From assembly GCA_947372575.1 (NCBI GenBank), contig CANBUF010000070.1, positions 1 through 8,124 on the forward strand: a stretch of DNA of 8,124 nt, read 5' to 3'. The notes beneath the pieces were generated by a model that was not told the origin of the DNA, ran no database searches, and saw nothing but the letters and a program-made list of their open reading frames with translations. This document shows positions 5,505 to 8,124 of this stretch, piece by piece; the stretch's first letter is position 1, and every line of letters begins with the position of its first letter. The position numbers were made by a program, and so were the translations under genes. The DNA is from Alcaligenaceae bacterium. Lineage in GTDB: Bacteria > Pseudomonadota > Gammaproteobacteria > Burkholderiales > Burkholderiaceae.

Positions 5505-6719
5505 ATGAAGTTGCGTACCTTGGCGTTTGCATTGACGATGGCTGGCATGGGGGCGATGAGCCAATCTGTGTCGGCTGCAATTTCGGACGATGTGATCCGG
5601 ATTGGATTCACCTCAGATATGTCCGGCGTCTATGCTGATCTGGATGGTCCGCGCGGGATTGAAGCCATTCGGATGGCGATTGCCGATTCAGGTGGTGATA
5701 TCAATGGTAAAAAGGTCGAACTTTATACACTCGACCATCAAAACAAGCCCGATATTGCGGCCTCAAAGGCGCGTGAATGGTTTGATCAGCTGCATCTCGA
5801 TATGTTGATCGGTGGATCGAACTCTGCCGTGGCACTGGCCCTGGCTAACGTAGCAAACGAAAAGAAAAAGCCTTTCATTGCCATTGGCGCGGGGAGCTCG
5901 GAGCTGACAAACGGTCAGTGCACCCCCTACACAGTTCATTACGCGTATGACACGATTGCGCTGGCACGTGGCACCGGCTCGGCAGTGGTAAAAAATGGTG
6001 GGAAGTCCTGGTTCTTTATTACTGCAGACTATGCCTTTGGTCACGCGCTTGAAAATGATGCGGCTGCGGTCGTCAAGGCAAAGGGCGGCGAGGTCAAGGG
6101 TGCCGTTCGCGTGCCGCTCGCAGCTTCTGACTTCTCATCTTACATGCTGCAGGCACAAGGCTCGGGTGCCCAGATTCTGGGTCTGGCTAACGCTGGTGGC
6201 GATACCGTTAATTCGATTAAGGCCGCCAATGAGTTTGGCGTGACTCCAAAAATGAAACTGGCGGGTCTGCTGGTTTATATCAATGATATTCATGCACTCG
6301 GCCTGCAGGCGACCCAAGGCATGTATCTGACGGACTTCTGGTATTGGGATTCGTCAGATGAAAATCGTGCCTGGTCCAAGCGCTTTGAGATGAAATACCC
6401 AGGCCAGAAACCCTCTATGAATCAGGCCGCAGATTACTCAGCCGTCATGTTCTATCTGCGCGGTGTCAAGGAGACCAATTCTGATGATACCGACACCATT
6501 ATGAAATGGATGAAGTCTGCCAGAGTCAACGACATGTTTGCCAAAGATGGCTACGTGCGCGAAGACGGTGCAATGATTCACGACATGAAACTGATGCAGG
6601 TCAAGAAGCCCTCAGAGTCCAAGTACCCTTGGGATTACTACAATATTATTGCCGACTTAAAGGGCGAAGAAATTTTCAATACGCTGGCAGAAAGCACCTG
6701 CAAACTCGTCAAGAAGTGA
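5505..6719 (+). CDS. LivJ-like ABC transporter substrate-binding protein (Peripla_BP_6), orphan
   Basis: 404 residues. The signal peptide is about 1-24 (MKLRTLAF, hydrophobic core, cut near SVSA). The mature part opens with DDVIRIGFTSDMSGVYADLDGPRG (28-51), the standard start of branched-chain amino-acid type binding proteins. It continues with LDHQNKPDIAASKAREWFD (76-94) and MLIGGSNSAVALALANVA (100-117), then SSELTNGQCTPYTVHYAYDT (131-150). Cys139 and Cys399 are the only cysteines, so a disulfide is likely. Members bind amino acids or small aromatic or aliphatic acids in the periplasm and feed LivHMGF-type ABC importers; the ligand cannot be deduced. No permease or ATPase gene is adjacent, and a strong terminator follows, so it is monocistronic. 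The ATG at 5505 is chosen for GGAGA at 5495-5499; the upstream in-frame TTG (5472) would add 11 residues before a clear signal peptide. Confidence 0.93.
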   Translation: MKLRTLAFALTMAGMGAMSQSVSAAISDDVIRIGFTSDMSGVYADLDGPRGIEAIRMAIADSGGDINGKKVELYTLDHQNKPDIAASKAREWFDQLHLDMLIGGSNSAVALALANVANEKKKPFIAIGAGSSELTNGQCTPYTVHYAYDTIALARGTGSAVVKNGGKSWFFITADYAFGHALENDAAAVVKAKGGEVKGAVRVPLAASDFSSYMLQAQGSGAQILGLANAGGDTVNSIKAANEFGVTPKMKLAGLLVYINDIHALGLQATQGMYLTDFWYWDSSDENRAWSKRFEMKYPGQKPSMNQAADYSAVMFYLRGVKETNSDDTDTIMKWMKSARVNDMFAKDGYVREDGAMIHDMKLMQVKKPSESKYPWDYYNIIADLKGEEIFNTLAESTCKLVKK

Positions 6720-6743
6720 TGGTTGCAATGCGTTGAGTAGTAG

Positions 6744-6788
6744 ATTGATCCGCGAAATATAAGAAGATCAATACATAAGAAGACCAAT
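6744..6788. repeat. short tandem and inverted repeats in the 3' untranslated region
   Basis: ATAAGAAGATCAAT (6759-6772) is repeated as ATAAGAAGACCAAT (6775-6788), 13 of 14 identical with a 16-bp period. The first unit's GATCAAT (6766-6772) is also the inverse of ATTGATC (6744-6750). It lies between the LivJ-like stop codon and its terminator. It could affect transcript stability or be slippage; no function is evident. Confidence 0.45.
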
Positions 6789-6807
6789 TTAAGCTTGCAT
6801 TTAAAGT

Positions 6808-6845
6808 GCTCTCCTGACTGCCGTTCGGTCTGGAGAGCATTTTTT
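6808..6845 (+). terminator. intrinsic terminator of the LivJ-like gene
   Basis: GCTCTCC (6808-6814) pairs with GGAGAGC (6832-6838). Inside the loop there is extra GAC/GTC or CCG/CGG pairing, and a run of six T follows (6840-6845). The stem extends by one A-T pair (6807/6839). The minus-strand side lacks a good T-run, so it is poorer for the convergent aldolase gene, whose stop codon is about 70 nt away. Confidence 0.88.
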
Positions 6846-6915
6846 ATGACATAAAACTTTGTATGGCAGGATACCTTCGGTTTCAGGGGTGATATTCAAC
6901 GCTACCCGATTGGGT

Positions 6916-7635
6916 TTAAAGCACGCGCTTGAGTGCTTTGAAAAACAATTCGGACTGCAGTCGTTCGCTCAACATTTGCTCGGCGACGTGTCGTGCAAGC
7001 TCTGTATTGACAGGCCTGAGCGGCCGGCCAGTCGACTGCGCGAGTACCTGGGCCATGCAGGCGCGCTCCAAAAAGTACAAGTCGTCGTAGGCATAATCCA
7101 TACGATCCGCGCACACGACAACTCCGTGGTTACCTAGAAAAGCGATGTCAGCGCTCCCCATCGCTCGCGCAATCCGTTCGCCTTCGGTGCTATCTAGCGC
7201 CAGACCGTTGTAGTTGGCATCAATGGCGATTCTATTCAAAAAGCGCATCGCATTCTGGGATAGACTGGTATCAAGCGCCCGGTCTTCTGTGAGGGTCAGT
7301 GCCGTGGCATAGGGCATATGAGTGTGCAGGACACAGGCTTTTTTACATATCCTGTGAATGGCTGCATGGATATGCATGGCGGTGGACTCGACCTCATGGC
7401 GCCCAGCTAGTTTGTGCCCCATGCTGTCGATCATGACGATGTCTTCGGCCTGAACTTCGCTCCAGAGTAGGCCGCGGGGGTTGAGTAAAAACCGACCTGA
7501 CTGGTCCGGTAACTCAACGCTAAAGTGATTGCATACGCCTTCAGCGAGCCCGTGATGTGCAGCCGCACGCAAAGCGACCGCCAGATCGATCCGTAAAGCT
7601 GTGACGATCTCTGATTCGAAATCCTGTGCGTGCAT
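6916..7635 (-). CDS. class II aldolase/adducin-family protein
   Basis: 239 residues, normal for a single class II aldolase/adducin head domain. Seen: DLAVALRAAAHHGLAEGVCNHFSV (17-40), the family's N-terminal block; LLNPRGLLWSE (50-60); VESTAMHIHAAIHR (82-95) with the presumed catalytic Glu83; LHTHMPYATALT (103-114) giving metal ligands His104 and His106; and FLGNHGVVV (166-174) giving His170. The zinc-binding triad and the acid are therefore intact. Relatives cleave or epimerise phosphorylated sugars such as fuculose- and ribulose-phosphate. Others, closer in style to this one, are annotated only as aldolase II in degradation clusters, so the substrate is unknown. AAGGA is 6 nt before the ATG. 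It is divergent from the D-aminoacylase gene across a 101-bp gap with a 24-bp dyad, suggesting joint control. No strong terminator of its own is visible. Confidence 0.9.
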   Translation of the reverse strand: MHAQDFESEIVTALRIDLAVALRAAAHHGLAEGVCNHFSVELPDQSGRFLLNPRGLLWSEVQAEDIVMIDSMGHKLAGRHEVESTAMHIHAAIHRICKKACVLHTHMPYATALTLTEDRALDTSLSQNAMRFLNRIAIDANYNGLALDSTEGERIARAMGSADIAFLGNHGVVVCADRMDYAYDDLYFLERACMAQVLAQSTGRPLRPVNTELARHVAEQMLSERLQSELFFKALKRVL

Positions 7636-7684
7636 GGCAAATCCTTGGTGGTTGGTGCGAATACCGCAGGGTAGGGATAAAATT

Positions 7685-7708
7685 TTCTGTAAGCTTTATA
7701 GTACAGAA
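7685..7708. promoter_or_regulatory. 24-bp dyad between the aldolase and deacylase genes
   Basis: TTCTGTA (7685-7691) and TACAGAA (7702-7708) are perfect inverted 7-mers around a 10-nt A/T-rich centre in the divergent gap. The size and spacing suit a LysR- or GntR-type dimer site (inference). TATAGT (7697-7702) and TATAAA (7713-7718) nearby resemble -10 boxes, but neither has a good -35 partner. Confidence 0.42.
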
Positions 7709-7736
7709 CAAATATAAAAACTGAGGGAGATGAATT

Positions 7737-8124
7737 GTGCATGACTTATTAATTCGCGGGGCGCAGGTATTTGATGGCCTGGGGAGTCCGCCTGTCGTGG
7801 CAGATGTAGCCGTAAATCAGGGCAAAATTACAGCCATTGGTCAGCTTTCAGGGCCTGCAAAAGAAGTGGTTGACGCTACAGGACTGGCGCTTATGCCGGG
7901 AATTGTTGATTTGCATACCCATTTTGATGCTCAGGTCACCTGGGACAAGACAATGTCACCATCGCCGGCGCTAGGCGTGACGACGGCCGTGATCGGTAAC
8001 TGTGGCTTTGGCATTGCGCCGTGCCCAGCTGATTTACGCGAAACCATGCTCAAAAACCTGTCCGTGGTTGAAGGCATGGATTTACAAGCGCTGCTCACAG
8101 GTGTGAATTTTGAATTTGAGACGT
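7737..8124 (+). CDS. N-acyl-D-amino-acid deacylase (D-aminoacylase, amidohydrolase superfamily), N-terminal part
   Basis: 129 residues are visible; the frame is open at the right edge. It begins with the small beta domain (DLLIRGAQVFDGLG, 3-16), followed by LALMPGIVDLHTHFDAQVTWD (50-70). This is the amidohydrolase metal motif HTH (His60, His62) with the FDAQ signature of D-aminoacylases. IGNCGFGIAPC (86-96) supplies Cys89, 27 residues after His62, which is the spacing of the zinc-binding Cys in the Alcaligenes D-aminoacylase (recalled family knowledge). The enzyme should remove the acyl group from N-acyl-D-amino acids; relatives act on D-glutamate or D-aspartate derivatives, and some are only annotated as amidohydrolases. 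The start is GTG at 7737, with AGGGAG at 7724-7729 seven nt upstream. The ATGs at 7730 and 7741 lie in other frames and stop after four and three codons. The later His and Asp ligands are outside the window. Confidence 0.88.
   Translation, partial: MHDLLIRGAQVFDGLGSPPVVADVAVNQGKITAIGQLSGPAKEVVDATGLALMPGIVDLHTHFDAQVTWDKTMSPSPALGVTTAVIGNCGFGIAPCPADLRETMLKNLSVVEGMDLQALLTGVNFEFET

Noticed and set aside
5763..6044. Minus-strand open frame inside the LivJ-like gene
   Set aside because: It is a shadow of a strongly recognised protein and has no motif or ribosome site.
6846..6915. A further gene or RNA between the terminator and the aldolase stop
   Set aside because: Only 70 bases, no open frame with a ribosome site and no stable hairpin apart from a short CCC/GGG match.

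Overview
The window looks like a chromosomal accessory stretch from a betaproteobacterium, most likely Burkholderiales and possibly Alcaligenaceae. The reasons are an orphan TctC/Bug-type periplasmic binding protein, a LivJ-like binding protein, an N-acyl-D-amino-acid deacylase and a class II aldolase/adducin protein of a type I associate with Bordetella relatives. Base composition looks near 50% GC by eye. This assignment rests on protein families, not on any search. No rRNA, tRNA, CRISPR array, complete insertion sequence, phage or defence gene is visible.

Layout. Positions 1-389 (-) hold the N-terminal part of a zinc-less MDR/quinone-oxidoreductase-like protein that runs off the left edge. 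Divergent from it is a MOSC-domain protein (477-1073, +) preceded by an excellent sigma-54 promoter match, then an FkbM-type methyltransferase (1143-2048, +). Next comes a small coiled-coil/membrane-anchor protein (2193-2423, +) that converges, 6 nt apart, with an orphan TctC/Bug solute-binding protein (2430-3398, -). A second, paralogous copy of the small protein (3602-3799, +) lies on the other side of the Bug gene. It converges on an exported two-gene operon read on the minus strand: a DUF2092-like periplasmic protein (4374-5180) followed by a His/Gly/Trp-rich exported protein (3892-4356). A nested double palindrome (3800-3889) sits between the convergent genes and looks like a compound bidirectional terminator.

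The 324-base gap at 5181-5504 is rich in dyads. It carries a plausible sigma-70 promoter whose -35 and spacer are covered by a perfect palindrome, a partly matching second site about 90 bp upstream, and a leader hairpin. It drives an orphan LivJ-like ABC-type binding protein (5505-6719, +) that ends in a clear intrinsic terminator (6808-6845). The right end is a divergent pair around a 24-bp dyad: a class II aldolase/adducin protein (6916-7635, -) and the N-terminal part of an N-acyl-D-amino-acid deacylase (7737-8124, +, cut by the window).

How they fit: the right half reads as nutrient scavenging and catabolism (amino-acid or carboxylate capture, D-amino-acid derivative hydrolysis, small hydroxy-acid or sugar-phosphate chemistry). 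The centre is an envelope or periplasmic group with an uncharacterised exported operon and a pair of small membrane-anchored coiled-coil proteins. I see no clear-cut novel multi-gene machine. The most unusual signals are the sigma-54 site before a MOSC gene, the nested palindrome, the duplicated small anchor protein, and the structured regulatory gap.
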